Below are positions 19,466 through 29,822 of a stretch of 64,000 bases of DNA, in pieces. Under the pieces are notes generated by a model. The model saw nothing but the letters and a program-made list of their open reading frames with translations, did not search any database and was not told the origin of the DNA. The position numbers and the translations under genes were made by a program. The stretch is taken from positions 2,371,001 to 2,435,000 of the forward strand of contig NZ_CP016447.1 in assembly GCF_001714725.1 (NCBI RefSeq), given 5' to 3'. This DNA comes from Acidovorax sp. RAC01 (GTDB lineage: Bacteria; Pseudomonadota; Gammaproteobacteria; Burkholderiales; Burkholderiaceae_C). Numbering within the stretch: the first letter of the stretch is position 1; the number at the start of each line of letters is the position of its first letter.

Positions 19466-20532
19466 GCACGCAAAAGACCGCCCTCATCATGGCCGGCGGC
19501 ACCGGCGGCCATATCTTCCCGGGCCTGGCCGTGGCCGAGGAGCTGCGCGCCCGCGGCTGGCGCGTTCACTGGCTGGGCGCTCCGGGCAGCATGGAGTCGC
19601 GCATCGTGCCCACGCACGGCTTCCCGCTGGAGTTGATCGATTTTGGCGGCGTGCGCGGCAAGGGCATCGTCACGCTGGCCCTGTTGCCCATGCGCCTGCT
19701 GCGCGCCTTCTGGCAGGCCCTGCAGGTGGTGCGCCGCGTCAAACCTGATGTCGTGGTGGGCCTGGGTGGCTACATCACCTTTCCGGGCGGGATGATGGGT
19801 GTGCTGGCCGGCAAGCCGCTGGTGCTGCACGAGCAAAATTCGGTGGCGGGCATGGCCAACAAGGTGCTGGCCGGTGTGGCCGACCGCGTGTTCACCGCGT
19901 TCCCCAACGTGTTCCCCAAGGGCCAGTGGGTGGGCAACCCGCTGCGCGCGGCGTTCACCCAGCAGCCGGGGCCCGCAGAGCGCTTTACCGGCCGCAGTGG
20001 CCCGCTGCGTCTGCTGGTGGTGGGTGGCAGCCTGGGCGCACGCGCCCTCAACGAGATCGTGCCCCAGGCCATCGCGCTGATGCCTGCCGACCGCCGCCCG
20101 CTGGTGGTGCACCAGAGCGGCGCGACCCAGATCGATGCCCTGCGCGCCCACTACACGGCGGCGGGCGTGGAGGCAGAACTCACGCCGTTCATCGACGACA
20201 CCGCCAGTGCCTTTGCCACGGCCGACATCATCGTCTGCCGGGCCGGTGCCAGCACCGTGACCGAAATCGCCGCTGTGGGTGCAGCGGCCGTGTTTGTGCC
20301 CTTCCCGTCGGCGGTGGATGACCACCAGACCACCAACGCGCAGTTCCTGGTGGATGCCGGTGGTGGCTGGCTGGTGCAGCAGCGCGACCTGACCGCCGCG
20401 ATGCTGGCGGATATGCTATTGAATACAGAGCGCTCTACCCTTATGGATAAAGCGATGAATGCCAAGAACATGCAAAAAATCAACGCCACCCGCGAAGTGG
20501 TGACTGCCTGCGAGGAGCTGGCCCAACCATGA
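19462..20532 (+). CDS. murG: MurG, lipid II synthase (UDP-GlcNAc transferase)
   Basis: Peripheral membrane GT28 glycosyltransferase of 356 residues that converts lipid I to lipid [23 protein letters not shown] opens the protein (residues 10 onward), [12 protein letters not shown] lies in the first domain, [13 protein letters not shown] in the hinge region, and [15 protein letters not shown] binds UDP. ATG 19462 overlaps the ftsW stop. The stop overlaps the start of a short duplicated leader reading frame (20529-20612). An AT-rich repeat copy encodes residues near the C-terminus. Confidence 0.97.
   Translation: MSTQKTALIMAGGTGGHIFPGLAVAEELRARGWRVHWLGAPGSMESRIVPTHGFPLELIDFGGVRGKGIVTLALLPMRLLRAFWQALQVVRRVKPDVVVGLGGYITFPGGMMGVLAGKPLVLHEQNSVAGMANKVLAGVADRVFTAFPNVFPKGQWVGNPLRAAFTQQPGPAERFTGRSGPLRLLVVGGSLGARALNEIVPQAIALMPADRRPLVVHQSGATQIDALRAHYTAAGVEAELTPFIDDTASAFATADIIVCRAGASTVTEIAAVGAAAVFVPFPSAVDDHQTTNAQFLVDAGGGWLVQQRDLTAAMLADMLLNTERSTLMDKAMNAKNMQKINATREVVTACEELAQP
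20411..20457 (+). repeat. AT-rich dispersed repeat, copy 5 (inside murG, in frame)
   Basis: ATATGCTATTGAATACAGAG, then CGCTCTACCC and ATGGATAAAGCG. It encodes [16 protein letters not shown] in the poorly conserved C-terminal helix region of MurG. A/T-ending codons are dense here and sparse on either side. Confidence 0.55.
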
Positions 20533-20612
20533 AGCACGCCATTCGCCACATCCACTTCGTCGCGGCCATGAAGCCTGCCGACGACTCGTGCCTTGCAAAG
20601 GTGGGTTCATGA
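20529..20612 (+). CDS. 27-codon leader reading frame copying the murC start
   Basis: A short open frame between murG and murC. Its first 11 residues, [11 protein letters not shown], are identical to the first 11 of MurC, which begins 80 bases downstream. The two DNA copies differ at three bases, all synonymous (AAG/AAA, GCC/GCG, CAC/CAT). The frame then continues as [16 protein letters not shown]. Its ATG overlaps the murG stop and its TGA overlaps the murC ATG, so ribosomes could pass murG to leader to murC by coupling. It looks like a tandem duplication of the murC 5' end. Whether the peptide is made or has a role is unknown. Confidence 0.55.
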   Translation: MKHAIRHIHFVAAMKPADDSCLAKVGS

Positions 20613-22042
20613 AACACGCGATTCGCCACATCCATTTCGTCGGCATTGGCGGCGCGGGCATGAGCGGCATCGCCGAGGTGCTGTTCAACCTGGGCTACCG
20701 CATCTCGGGCTCTGACCTGGCCGACAGCGCCACGCTGCGCCGCCTGACGGACCTGGGCATCAAGACCTGCCTGGGCCACGCCGCAAGCCACATCGAGGAC
20801 GCCGATGCCGTGGTCACGTCCACCGCAGTCACGCCCGACAACCCCGAGGTGATGGCCGCCCGCGCCAAGAAGATTCCGGTGGTGCCACGCGCGCTGATGC
20901 TGGCCGAACTGATGCGCCTCAAGCAGGGCATCGCCATTGCCGGCACCCACGGCAAGACCACCACCACCAGCCTGGTGACCAGCGTGCTGGCCGAGGCGGG
21001 GCTGGACCCCACCTTCGTGATCGGCGGCAAGCTCAACAGCGCGGGCGCCAATGCCAAGCTGGGCAGCGGCGACTACATCGTGGTCGAGGCCGACGAGTCC
21101 GACGCATCGTTTTTGAACCTGCTGCCGGTGATGGCGGTGGTGACCAACATCGACGCCGACCACATGGAGACCTACGGGCACGACTTCAACCGGCTCAAGG
21201 GTGCGTTTGTCGACTTCCTGCACCGCATGCCGTTCTATGGCACGGCCGTGCTCTGCGTGGACAGCCCCGCGGTGCGCGACATCCTGCAAAGCGTCACCTG
21301 CCCCATCACCAGCTACGGCTTTTCGGAAGATGCGCAGGTGCGCGCCATCAACGTGCGCGCACAGGCTGGCCAGATGCATTTCACGGTGCAGCGGCGCAAC
21401 GGCGTGACGCTGCCCGACATGGACATCGTGCTCAACCTCGCGGGCGAGCACAACGTGCTCAACGCCCTGTCGGCCATTGCGGTGGCGGTGGAGCTGAACA
21501 TCCCGGACGAAGCCGTGCAGCGCGCACTGGCCAGCTTCAAGGGAGTGGGCCGGCGCTTTCAGCGCTATGGCGAGCTGCCCGCCAAGGGCGGAGGCCAGTT
21601 CACCGTGATCGACGATTACGGCCACCACCCGGTTGAGATGGCCGCCACACTGGCCGCGGCGCGCGGTGCGTTTCCGGGCCGCCGCCTGGTGCTGGCGTTC
21701 CAGCCGCACCGCTACAGCCGCACACGCGACTGCTTCGAGGATTTCGTCAAGGTCATCGGCAATGCCGACGCCGTGTTGCTGACCGAGGTATACGCCGCAG
21801 GCGAGGCACCCGTGGTGGCCGCCGATGGCCGTTCGCTGGCGCGCGCACTGCGTGTGGCGGGCCGCGTGGAGCCGATGTTTGTGGACAACGTGGCGGATCT
21901 GCCCCAGGCCATTGCCGACAACGCACGCGCGGGCGACGTGGTGATGTGCATGGGCGCGGGCTCCATCGGTGCAGTGCCCGGCAAGGTGGTTGAAATGCTA
22001 CAAAATAGTGAGCTGAATGCGCTTGAAGGGAGCGCGCTATGA
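20609..22042 (+). CDS. murC: MurC, UDP-MurNAc:L-alanine ligase
   Basis: First Mur ligase; adds L-Ala to UDP-MurNAc. The protein has 477 residues. It shows [17 protein letters not shown] (residues 9-25), the ATP site [12 protein letters not shown] (about 111), [33 protein letters not shown] and [11 protein letters not shown], all typical. ATG 20609 is chosen because HIHFVGIGG sits at the family position; a GTG 21 bases earlier is less likely. The last 15 residues ([15 protein letters not shown]) are encoded by an AT-rich repeat that ends at the ddl start. Confidence 0.97.
   Translation: MKHAIRHIHFVGIGGAGMSGIAEVLFNLGYRISGSDLADSATLRRLTDLGIKTCLGHAASHIEDADAVVTSTAVTPDNPEVMAARAKKIPVVPRALMLAELMRLKQGIAIAGTHGKTTTTSLVTSVLAEAGLDPTFVIGGKLNSAGANAKLGSGDYIVVEADESDASFLNLLPVMAVVTNIDADHMETYGHDFNRLKGAFVDFLHRMPFYGTAVLCVDSPAVRDILQSVTCPITSYGFSEDAQVRAINVRAQAGQMHFTVQRRNGVTLPDMDIVLNLAGEHNVLNALSAIAVAVELNIPDEAVQRALASFKGVGRRFQRYGELPAKGGGQFTVIDDYGHHPVEMAATLAAARGAFPGRRLVLAFQPHRYSRTRDCFEDFVKVIGNADAVLLTEVYAAGEAPVVAADGRSLARALRVAGRVEPMFVDNVADLPQAIADNARAGDVVMCMGAGSIGAVPGKVVEMLQNSELNALEGSAL
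21991..22040 (+). repeat. AT-rich dispersed repeat, copy 6 (murC 3' end / ddl start)
   Basis: GAAATGCTACAAAATAGTGAGC, then GAATGCGCTTGAAGGGAGCGCGCT, ending at the ATGA where murC stops and ddl begins. The repeat supplies the C-terminus of MurC and the sequence just before the ddl start codon. Confidence 0.6.
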
Positions 22043-23028
22043 CCCTTCCAGAATCCAAAATTGACGTCAAGGCCCTGGGCAAGGTGGCCGTGCTGATGGG
22101 CGGCGAATCGGCCGAGCGCGAGGTGTCGCTCATGTCCGGCAGCGGGGTGCTGCAGGCCCTGCGCACCAGCGGCGTGGACGCCCATGCGTTCGACCCTGCC
22201 ACCCATGCGCTGAGCGACCTCCGGCGCGATGGCTATGCGCGCTGCTTCATCGCGCTGCACGGCCGCCATGGCGAAGACGGCACCGTGCAGGGCGCGCTGG
22301 AGCTGCTGGGCATTCCGTACACCGGCCCGGGCGTGATGGCATCGGCCATCGCCATGGACAAGGTCATGACCAAGCGTGTGTGGCTGGCAGAAGGCCTGCC
22401 CACGCCGCGCTACGTGTGGCTGGCCCCAGACCGCCAGCAACCCGAGATCGTCCGCAAGGTGCCCGATGAACTGGGCCTGCCGCTGATCGTCAAGCCGCCG
22501 CGCGAGGGCTCGTCCATCGGCGTGACCAAGGTGCGCGGCCCGTCCGACATGCAGGCCGCAGTGGAGCTGTCTGCCAGGTACGACGCTGATGTGCTGTGCG
22601 AAGAGTTCATTGACGGCGAGGAAGTGACCTGCCCCGTGCTGGGCCATGGCGCCCAGGCGCGCGCGCTGCCGGTGATCCGCATCGTGGCGCCCGACGGTGC
22701 TTACGACTACCAGAACAAGTATTTCACCGACGACGTGAAGTACCAGTGCCCGAGCGGCCTGCCCGAAGCAGAGGAACGCGAGATCCAGCGCATCGTGCTG
22801 GAGGCCTACCGCACGCTGGGCTGCCGCGGCTGGGGCCGCGCCGACCTGATGATCCGCGCCAGCGACCGCAAGCCCTTCCTGCTGGAGATGAATACGTCGC
22901 CGGGCATGACGGGCCACTCGCTGGTGCCCATGTCGGCGCGTGCGTCGGGCATCAGCTACGAGGAACTGTGCCTGCGCATCCTGGCGGACGCAGCCCTCGA
23001 CACGCCCGCAAGGCCAAAGGCTGCTTGA
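22039..23028 (+). CDS. ddlB: D-alanine:D-alanine ligase
   Basis: ATP-grasp enzyme of 329 residues that makes D-Ala-D-Ala for MurF. Visible features are [42 protein letters not shown] opening, [14 protein letters not shown] for ATP binding, [13 protein letters not shown], and the C-terminal [16 protein letters not shown] metal and substrate loop. It overlaps murC by 4 bases and shares one base with ftsQ (TGATG). Confidence 0.96.
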   Translation: MTLPESKIDVKALGKVAVLMGGESAEREVSLMSGSGVLQALRTSGVDAHAFDPATHALSDLRRDGYARCFIALHGRHGEDGTVQGALELLGIPYTGPGVMASAIAMDKVMTKRVWLAEGLPTPRYVWLAPDRQQPEIVRKVPDELGLPLIVKPPREGSSIGVTKVRGPSDMQAAVELSARYDADVLCEEFIDGEEVTCPVLGHGAQARALPVIRIVAPDGAYDYQNKYFTDDVKYQCPSGLPEAEEREIQRIVLEAYRTLGCRGWGRADLMIRASDRKPFLLEMNTSPGMTGHSLVPMSARASGISYEELCLRILADAALDTPARPKAA

Positions 23029-23837
23029 TGGCCCACACGCTGCCCGCACCGCTGGACGTCAAGCTCATGAACCTGACCGCTTCGGTCCTGTTCGTGGGCG
23101 GCGTCCTGCTGGCGCTGGCGGCGGGCGCATGGTGGGTGCTGCGCTACCCGGGTTTCGCCGTGGCGCGGATCGTGGTGCAGGGCGACCTGGTGCACAACAA
23201 CGCCGTCACCCTGCGTGCCAATGTGGCGCCGCACCTGGTGGGCAACTTTTTCACGGTAGACCTGCGCGCCGCGCGCGACGCATTCGAGCAGGTGCCATGG
23301 GTACGCCGCGCCGAAGTGCGCCGCGTGTACCCCGGCAGCCTGGCGGTGCAGCTGCAGGAGCACGAAGCCGTGGCGTACTGGGGCCCCGAGTCCGGCTCTG
23401 CGCTGGTCAACCGGTTTGGCGAGGTGTTCGAAGCCAACACCGGCGATGTGGAGCAGGACGGCCTGCCGCGCTTGCTGGGGCCGGCGGGCAGCTCGATGGA
23501 CGTGCTGGAAATGCATGGCCTGCTCAGGCCCGTGTTCAAGTCGCTCGGACTGGTGGTCGAGACGCTGGAGCTGACAGGGCGCGGCGGCTGGCGCGTCACG
23601 CTGGACACCGATGCCGTGGTGGAACTGGGCGGCGGCACACCGCAAGAAGTGGTGCAGCGCACCCAGCGCTTCACGCGCACGCTGACGCAGGTGGCGGCCC
23701 AGTATGGCCGCCGGGTGGACGCGCTGGAATCGGCCGATTTGCGCCATGCCGGCGGATACGCCTTGCGCATGCGCGGCGTGACCACCGTGACGGTGGGCGA
23801 TGCACCCGCTGCCGTGGCCGGAGTGCGCAGGAGGTGA
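23028..23837 (+). CDS. ftsQ: Cell division protein FtsQ
   Basis: Bitopic inner-membrane divisome protein of 269 residues that recruits FtsL and FtsB. One membrane segment (about residues 16-36, SVLFVGGVLLALAAGAWWVL) is followed by a periplasmic POTRA domain (FAVARIVVQGDL to the PWVRRAEVRRVYPGSL region) and the beta domain. ATG 23028 overlaps the ddl stop by one base. ftsA begins 127 bases later. Confidence 0.94.
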   Translation: MAHTLPAPLDVKLMNLTASVLFVGGVLLALAAGAWWVLRYPGFAVARIVVQGDLVHNNAVTLRANVAPHLVGNFFTVDLRAARDAFEQVPWVRRAEVRRVYPGSLAVQLQEHEAVAYWGPESGSALVNRFGEVFEANTGDVEQDGLPRLLGPAGSSMDVLEMHGLLRPVFKSLGLVVETLELTGRGGWRVTLDTDAVVELGGGTPQEVVQRTQRFTRTLTQVAAQYGRRVDALESADLRHAGGYALRMRGVTTVTVGDAPAAVAGVRRR

Positions 23838-23964
23838 TGGCGATGAGACCACAACACACAACGCGGGGTGGCGCTGGCGCCCGGCAGACGATCCGCTCGC
23901 AGGGCTTCCGGGTACCTGCGCCCACGGCGCAGCCGGACAGAACAGACAAGTGCAGAGGCTGAAT

Positions 23965-25194
23965 ATGGCAAGAGAATACAAAGACGTCGTGGTGGGGCTG
24001 GACATTGGCACGGCCAAGGTGATGGCTGTGGTGGCCGAGGTGCTGCCCAATGGCGAGCTCAAGCTGGCTGGTCTTGGCGTGGCCCCGAGCAACGGCCTCA
24101 AGCGCGGCGTGGTGGTCAACATCGACGCCACCGTGCAGAGCATCCAGCAGGCGCTGAAAGAAGCCGAGCTGATGGCGGACTGCAAGATCCAGCGCGTGTA
24201 CACCGGCATCACCGGCAGCCATATCCGCGGGCTCAATTCGAGCGGCATGGTCGCCGTCAAGGACAAGGAAGTCACCTCTGCCGACGTGGCACGCGTGGTG
24301 GAGACAGCCAAGGCCATCAACATCAGCAGCGACCAGCGCCTGTTGCTGGTGGAGCCGCAGGAGTTCGTGATCGACGGGCAGGATGTGAAGGAGCCCATCG
24401 GCATGAGCGGCATCCGCCTGGAGGCCAAGATTCACATCGTGACCGGTGCACAGAGCGCGGCCGAGAACATCATCAAGTGCGTGCGCCGCTGCGGCCTGGA
24501 GGTCGAGCAGCTCATGCTCAATCCGCTGGCCAGCAGCCAGGCGGTGCTGACCGACGACGAGCGCGAGCTGGGCGTGGTGGTGGTGGACATCGGTGCCGGT
24601 ACCACCGATGTGGCCATCTTCACAGGCGGCGCGATCCGCCACACAGCCGTGATACCGATCGCCGGTGACCTCATCACCAGCGACATCGCGATGGCACTGC
24701 GCACGCCCACGAAAGACGCCGAGGACATCAAGGTCGAAAGTGGCTACGCCAAGCAGTTGCTGGCCGACCCCGAGAGCCAGGTCGAAGTGCCCGGCCTGGG
24801 CGACCGCAGCCCGCGCATGCTCAGCAAGCAGGCGCTGGCGGGCGTGATCGAGCCCCGCGTGGAAGAAATCTTCTCGCTCGTGCAGCAGGTGATCCGCGAG
24901 TCGGGCTACGAGGAAGTGCTGTCGTCGGGCATCGTGCTCACGGGCGGCAGCTCGGTCATGCCCGGCATGATCGAACTGGGCGAGGACATTTTCCTGAAGC
25001 CCGTGCGCCGCGGCATCCCCAAGTATTCCAGCGCGCTGTCGGACATGGTGGCCCAGCCCCGTGCAGCCACCGTCATGGGCCTGCTCGAAGAAGCCCGCCT
25101 GGCCCGCCTGCGCGGCTTCAAGGTGGCGCAAAAGAGCGGCTCCATGAAGACTGCCTTTGGCCGCTTCAAGGACTTCATCGTGGGGAATTTCTAG
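23965..25194 (+). CDS. ftsA: Cell division protein FtsA
   Basis: Actin-fold ATPase of 409 residues that tethers FtsZ to the membrane. It shows VVGLDIGTAKVMAVV (phosphate 1), the 1C region GITGSHIRG, VVVDIGAGTTDVAIF (phosphate 2), and LTGGSSVMPGM (adenosine). The C-terminal amphipathic targeting helix is GRFKDFIVGNF. ATG 23965 is chosen from homology at the N-terminus; upstream in-frame sequence has no match to the family. Confidence 0.96.
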   Translation: MAREYKDVVVGLDIGTAKVMAVVAEVLPNGELKLAGLGVAPSNGLKRGVVVNIDATVQSIQQALKEAELMADCKIQRVYTGITGSHIRGLNSSGMVAVKDKEVTSADVARVVETAKAINISSDQRLLLVEPQEFVIDGQDVKEPIGMSGIRLEAKIHIVTGAQSAAENIIKCVRRCGLEVEQLMLNPLASSQAVLTDDERELGVVVVDIGAGTTDVAIFTGGAIRHTAVIPIAGDLITSDIAMALRTPTKDAEDIKVESGYAKQLLADPESQVEVPGLGDRSPRMLSKQALAGVIEPRVEEIFSLVQQVIRESGYEEVLSSGIVLTGGSSVMPGMIELGEDIFLKPVRRGIPKYSSALSDMVAQPRAATVMGLLEEARLARLRGFKVAQKSGSMKTAFGRFKDFIVGNF

Positions 25195-25342
25195 CCATGA
25201 AATACCCCCTCTGGCTTGCGCGAGGCAGCCCCCACCGACCCAGGGAGCGATGGCGTTGTACCGGCCCGCCACGCGCCCGACCTCCCAGACACACCTTCAA
25301 CATTTGGCAATTGCAACCGTATCTAGAACCAGGAGCTCCAAG

Positions 25343-26584
25343 ATGACCATTGAAATGATCGAAGCCGAAGAATTCAACCAGGGCACCCAGATCAAGGTGA
25401 TCGGCGTGGGCGGTGGCGGCAGCAACGCCGTCGAACACATGATTGCGCGGTCCGTGCAGGGCGTGGAATTCGTCAGCGCCAACACCGACGCGCAGGCGTT
25501 GACCCGCAGCTCGGCCCACCGCGTCATCCAGCTCGGTGGCAGCGGCCTGGGCGCAGGGGGCAAGCCCGAAAAGGCACGCGATGCCGCCGAGGCTGCCGTG
25601 GAAGACATCCGTGACGCCATCCAGGGCGCGCACATGCTGTTCATCACCGCAGGCATGGGCGGCGGCACCGGTACCGGTGCAGCGCCCGTGATTGCGCGCG
25701 TGGCCAAGGAAATGGGCATCCTCACCGTGGGCGTGGTCACCAAGCCTTTCGATTGGGAAGGTGGCCGCCGCATGAAGAATGCCGACGAAGGCCTGGCCGA
25801 GCTGGAAGCCAACGTCGACTCGCTGATCGTGGTGCTCAACGAAAAGCTGCTGGATGTGCTGGGCGATGACATCACCCAGGACGAAGCCTTTGCGCACGCC
25901 AATGACGTGCTCAAGAACGCCGTGGGCGGTATCGCTGAAATCATCAACGAATACGGCCAGGTGAACGTCGACTTCGAAGACGTGCGCACGGTGATGGGCG
26001 AGCCCGGCAAGGCCATGATGGGCACCGCCACGGCCAGCGGCCCCGACCGCGCCCGCATTGCTGCCGAGCAGGCCATTGCCTGCCCGCTGCTCGAAGGCAT
26101 CGACCTGTCGGGCGCCAAGGGCGTGCTGGTGTTGGTCACGGCCAGCAAGGGCAGCCTCAAGCTGTCCGAATCGCGCCAGGCCATGAACACCATCAACGCC
26201 TACGCCTCGACCGACGCACACGTCATCTTCGGCGCCGCCTACGACGAGAACCTGGGCGACGAAATCCGCGTGACCGTGGTGGCCACGGGCCTGTCGCGTG
26301 CCAACGCGCGCCGCCAGCCCATCTCGGTGGTGCAGGGCGGCCTGCGCACCGGCACCGACAACATGGCCTACCAGATTCCCGTGGCGGGTGTGGGCGCCAT
26401 GGGCGTTGCGGCGGGCGTGCCCGGAGGCCATGCCGGCGGATCACAAACCGACTACGGCAGCATGTCGGTGCCGAGCGTGTGGCGCACCAACCGCACCCAG
26501 GCCGCGGCCCGCGTGGACGCGCTTTCGTCGGGCGGCATGGACGATCTGGAGATTCCGGCTTTCCTGCGCAAGCAGGCCGACTGA
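25343..26584 (+). CDS. ftsZ: Cell division protein FtsZ
   Basis: Tubulin-like GTPase of 413 residues that forms the Z ring. N-terminal IKVIGVGGGGSNAVEHM, the GTP signature GGGTGTGAAPV (about residues 107-117), and the T7 loop NVDFEDVRTVM are present. After a variable linker (about 320-395) comes the conserved tail DDLEIPAFLRKQ that binds FtsA and ZipA. ATG 25343 has AGGAG 8 bases upstream. The 148-base gap after ftsA leaves room for a separate promoter, though none is clear. A terminator follows. Confidence 0.97.
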   Translation: MTIEMIEAEEFNQGTQIKVIGVGGGGSNAVEHMIARSVQGVEFVSANTDAQALTRSSAHRVIQLGGSGLGAGGKPEKARDAAEAAVEDIRDAIQGAHMLFITAGMGGGTGTGAAPVIARVAKEMGILTVGVVTKPFDWEGGRRMKNADEGLAELEANVDSLIVVLNEKLLDVLGDDITQDEAFAHANDVLKNAVGGIAEIINEYGQVNVDFEDVRTVMGEPGKAMMGTATASGPDRARIAAEQAIACPLLEGIDLSGAKGVLVLVTASKGSLKLSESRQAMNTINAYASTDAHVIFGAAYDENLGDEIRVTVVATGLSRANARRQPISVVQGGLRTGTDNMAYQIPVAGVGAMGVAAGVPGGHAGGSQTDYGSMSVPSVWRTNRTQAAARVDALSSGGMDDLEIPAFLRKQAD

Positions 26585-26677
26585 TCTGGAACGGACTTCG
26601 CTACCGCGCTGCCGTTTCGGCAAGCTCCGGTAGCGCGCCGCCCTGGCCCCGCGCCGAGATCGGCGCCCCAAAAAAAA

Positions 26678-26707
26678 CCCTGCCAGTGCGAACTGGCAGG
26701 GTTTTTT
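26678..26707. terminator. Bidirectional intrinsic terminator after ftsZ
   Basis: A perfect 10-bp stem CCCTGCCAGT/ACTGGCAGGG with a GCGA loop is followed by six T on the plus strand and preceded by a run of A, so it can stop both ftsZ (plus) and the chemoreceptor gene (minus). It marks the end of the dcw operon. Confidence 0.93.
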
Positions 26708-26857
26708 GTTGCCTTGCAGGAGCGCGCGACGGCCTGCGGGTCTTGGGCGGGCTGCGTCCATCGGGCAACCTGGCAGCCCCCCGGTGCGCAGGCGGCTGTT
26801 ACTGGAAGAGCCGGAGACGGGGCCGCGCGATGCCCCTTCGCAGCTGGCGCAGCGATG

Positions 26858-28684
26858 TCAGAAGGATTCCCATTCGCCGTTGTCGTCCCCGCCCGGCTTG
26901 GCAGGGGCAGCGGCTGGGGCGCTGGTTGCAGGCTTTGCCTTGGGCGGCAGGGCTGCTGCCGCGGGGCGCTGTGCTGCGGGCCGCGGCGCTGCTTTGGGCA
27001 GTGCGGAGCGTGCTGCGGGCGCCGGTGCACGCGCCGCCGTGCGGGCCGGGGCCGGTACGGGTGAAGGCGCGGGGCTGCTGCTCCAGGCGGCAGCACCTGT
27101 GCTCTGCGCAGAGGCGTTGCTGCCGTTCACTCGGAAACGCGCCACCACTTGGGTCAGCCGCATGGCTTGCTCGCGCAGGCTGTCGGCGGCGGCGGTGGAC
27201 TCTTCCACCAGCGCCGAGTTTTGCTGCGTCATCTGGTCGAGCTGGTTCATGGCCGTGTTGACCTGCGCAATGCCCTGGCTCTGCTCCGAGGTGGCGGCCC
27301 GAATCTCGCCAATGATGTCCGTCACACGCTGCACGCTGGCCACGATTTCGGTCATCGTCGCACCGGCATCGCCTACCAGCTGCGTGCCGGATTCGACCTT
27401 CTCCACCGAGGCTCCGATCAGCGACTTGATTTCCTTGGCGGCCTCGGCACTGCGGCCGGCCAGGCTGCGCACCTCGCCCGCCACCACTGCGAATCCGCGG
27501 CCCTGTTCGCCCGCACGGGCTGCTTCCACGGCCGCGTTCAGTGCCAGGATGTTGGTCTGGAAGGCAATGCCGTCGATCACACCGATGATGTCGCTGATGC
27601 GGTTGCTGCTGGCGTTGATGTCCTGCATGGTCGCCACCACCTTCGAGACTACGTCGCCGCCCCGTGCTGCCACCTCGGCGGCCGAGTTGGCCATCTGGTT
27701 GGCGGTGTGCGCAGAGTCGGACGTCTGCTTGACGGTACTGGTCAGCTCTTCCATGGAGCTGGCCGTGGACTGCAGGTTGCTGGCCGTGTCTTCGGTGCGG
27801 TGGGCCAGGTCGTTGTTGCCCTGCGCGATTTCACTGGAAGCGGTGGCAATGCTGTCGGTGGCGGTACGCACTTCGGTCACCAGAAGGCGCAACGATGCCA
27901 CCATCTTGGAGAGGCCGTCCAGCATCGATCCTTCGGGGGCGTTGGGCATCTGGGTGTCCAGATTGCCTTCTGCCACCTGCGACATGATTCCGATGGCTTC
28001 GGTCGGCTCGCCACCGATCTGGCGCAGCACCGAGCGGGCCACGACCATCCCGATGCCGCCGACCACTGCGAACACGGCCAGGATGGCTGCCAAGCCCGAC
28101 AGCAGCGTCTTGCGCACGATGGCGTCGATGTCATCGGTGTACAGGCCCGAACCCACCATCCAGTTCCAGCCATCCACGCGGATCACGTACTGCAGCTTGG
28201 GCACCAGCTCCTGCTGTCCGGGGCGGGCGAACATGGTGGGCACAAAAACCCGCCCGTTGGGGCTGGCGCGCAGGGCGTCGGAGATTTGCTTGAGGATGTC
28301 GGTGCCCGACCCGTCCTTGACCTTGCCCGCCATGTCCTGGCCTTCCCATTCGGGCTTGATGGGGTGCATCACGCCCTTGGAATCCAGGGTCCAGATGTAG
28401 AAGTACTCGGTCTTGCCCTCAGGCCCGCCAAAGCGGGACAGGCGCAGGGCATCCCTGGCGGCTTTCTGGGCGTCTTCGACGCTCATGGCGCCGCTGGCAG
28501 CCTTGGCCTGAAAACCGGTGACCACGCTATGGGCCGACTGCACGGCCGTGGTGAGCAGCTCCCGACGGGACTCGATGATGAGCCGCCGTTCGTTCAGCAA
28601 CGACGCAAGGGCCATGATCACCAGGGCCGCGAGGGCCGTGCCGATCATGAGCATGATTTTCATTTTGAAGCTGAGCTTGTTCAT
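26858..28684 (-). CDS. Methyl-accepting chemotaxis protein with Cache domain and C-terminal xWxxF motif
   Basis: Membrane chemoreceptor of 608 residues. TM1 lies near residues 8-28. The periplasmic single-Cache region (about 40-180) contains [16 protein letters not shown] and [18 protein letters not shown]2 is near 190-212, then HAMP and the signalling hairpin with [33 protein letters not shown] long Ala/Pro-rich linker (about 525-598) ends in EWESF, which fits the xWxxF pentapeptide that docks CheR and CheB in enteric receptors. ATG 28684 has GGGGGA upstream. The gene lies between ftsZ and lpxC, transcribed against both. The ligand is unknown. Confidence 0.9.
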   Translation of the reverse strand: MNKLSFKMKIMLMIGTALAALVIMALASLLNERRLIIESRRELLTTAVQSAHSVVTGFQAKAASGAMSVEDAQKAARDALRLSRFGGPEGKTEYFYIWTLDSKGVMHPIKPEWEGQDMAGKVKDGSGTDILKQISDALRASPNGRVFVPTMFARPGQQELVPKLQYVIRVDGWNWMVGSGLYTDDIDAIVRKTLLSGLAAILAVFAVVGGIGMVVARSVLRQIGGEPTEAIGIMSQVAEGNLDTQMPNAPEGSMLDGLSKMVASLRLLVTEVRTATDSIATASSEIAQGNNDLAHRTEDTASNLQSTASSMEELTSTVKQTSDSAHTANQMANSAAEVAARGGDVVSKVVATMQDINASSNRISDIIGVIDGIAFQTNILALNAAVEAARAGEQGRGFAVVAGEVRSLAGRSAEAAKEIKSLIGASVEKVESGTQLVGDAGATMTEIVASVQRVTDIIGEIRAATSEQSQGIAQVNTAMNQLDQMTQQNSALVEESTAAADSLREQAMRLTQVVARFRVNGSNASAQSTGAAAWSSSPAPSPVPAPARTAARAPAPAARSALPKAAPRPAAQRPAAAALPPKAKPATSAPAAAPAKPGGDDNGEWESF

Positions 28685-28897
28685 GGTTGTGTCCCCCGCG
28701 ATTGGAATGAACGCTGGGCGGGGTGTAGGCCCCCCTGCAGTGCCAGCGTTGTCGTGTCATTGTGCTTCGACATGTTGCAAGGTTACTGTAGGTAAAAACA
28801 CGCCCTTTTCGTAACCCCTGCGGCATCTCGTTCTTGACCCGGGTCAGGCAGTGGATCGCTTCCGGTGATTTTTCGGCCTCGCAACTAAAATGCAGGA

Positions 28898-29821
28898 ATG
28901 CTGCAACAACGCACCCTCAAGACTCTGACCCGTGCCGTAGGCGTGGGGCTGCACAGCGGACAACGGGTGGAGCTGACGCTGCGGCCCGCCCAGCCGGACA
29001 CCGGCATCGTGTTCCGCCGGGTCGATCTGCCCCAGCCGGTGGACATTCCCATTCGCGCAGATGCCGTTACCGACACGCGGCTGGCCTCGACCATCGCCGT
29101 GGGCAACGCCAAGGTCCATACCGTAGAGCACCTCATGTCCGCCTGCGCGGGGCTTGGGATCGACAACCTTTATGTGGACATCACGGCCGAGGAAGTGCCG
29201 ATTCTTGATGGCTCGTCGGCGTCGTTCGTGTTCCTGCTGCAAAGCGCAGGGATCGAGCTGCAGAAAGTGCCCAAGCGTTTTATCCGGGTGCTGCGGCCCG
29301 TGGAAGTGCGCGAAGGCGAGGGCGCCAATTCCAAGTGGGCGCGTCTTGCGCCGTACCACGGTTACAAGCTCAGTTTTGAAATCGACTTCGACCACCCGGC
29401 GGTGGACTCCACCGGCCAGCGCGTGGAGTTCGACTTGGGTCAGGGCAATTACAGCCGTGACATTGCCCGTGCACGCACCTTTGGCTTCACGCGCGACGTG
29501 GAAATGATGCGCTCCAACGGCCTGGCCCTGGGTGGGGGCCTCGACAACGCCATCGTCATGGACGACTACAAGGTGCTCAACAGCGACGGGCTGCGTTACG
29601 ACGACGAGTTCGTCAAGCACAAGATCCTGGATGCGATGGGCGACCTGTACCTCATCGGCAAGCCCTTGCTGGCGGCCTACAGCGCTTTCCGCTCGGGCCA
29701 CGGCATGAACAACCTTCTCCTGCGTGAGCTGCTTGCGCAGCGCGATGCGTGGGAGGAGGTGACGTTTGAAGACGAGCGCAAGGCGCCGGGCGGCTTTGCC
29801 CAGCCTGTGCGGGCCTGGTGA
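28898..29821 (+). CDS. lpxC: LpxC, UDP-3-O-acyl-GlcNAc deacetylase
   Basis: Zinc enzyme catalysing the committed step of lipid A synthesis in the cytoplasm. The protein has 307 residues, as usual. It shows [13 protein letters not shown] at the N-terminus, the HTVEHLMSA zinc-binding segment near 74, the DGSSASFV loop, and [12 protein letters not shown] with the second zinc His and Asp, followed by SGHGMNN. It is found near ftsZ in many proteobacteria; here a chemoreceptor gene intervenes. The next gene starts 1 base after the stop. Confidence 0.97.
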   Translation: MLQQRTLKTLTRAVGVGLHSGQRVELTLRPAQPDTGIVFRRVDLPQPVDIPIRADAVTDTRLASTIAVGNAKVHTVEHLMSACAGLGIDNLYVDITAEEVPILDGSSASFVFLLQSAGIELQKVPKRFIRVLRPVEVREGEGANSKWARLAPYHGYKLSFEIDFDHPAVDSTGQRVEFDLGQGNYSRDIARARTFGFTRDVEMMRSNGLALGGGLDNAIVMDDYKVLNSDGLRYDDEFVKHKILDAMGDLYLIGKPLLAAYSAFRSGHGMNNLLLRELLAQRDAWEEVTFEDERKAPGGFAQPVRAW

Positions 29822-29822
29822 G

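Noticed and set aside
25195..25342. Separate ftsZ promoter in the ftsA-ftsZ gap
   Set aside because: TTGGCA and TATCTA strings exist but are spaced too closely to form a sigma-70 promoter.
8292..26707. CRISPR array or mobile element in the dcw cluster
   Set aside because: The only regular repeats are the 10-bp MraZ-type units and scattered short palindromes; there are no equal spacers and no transposase genes.
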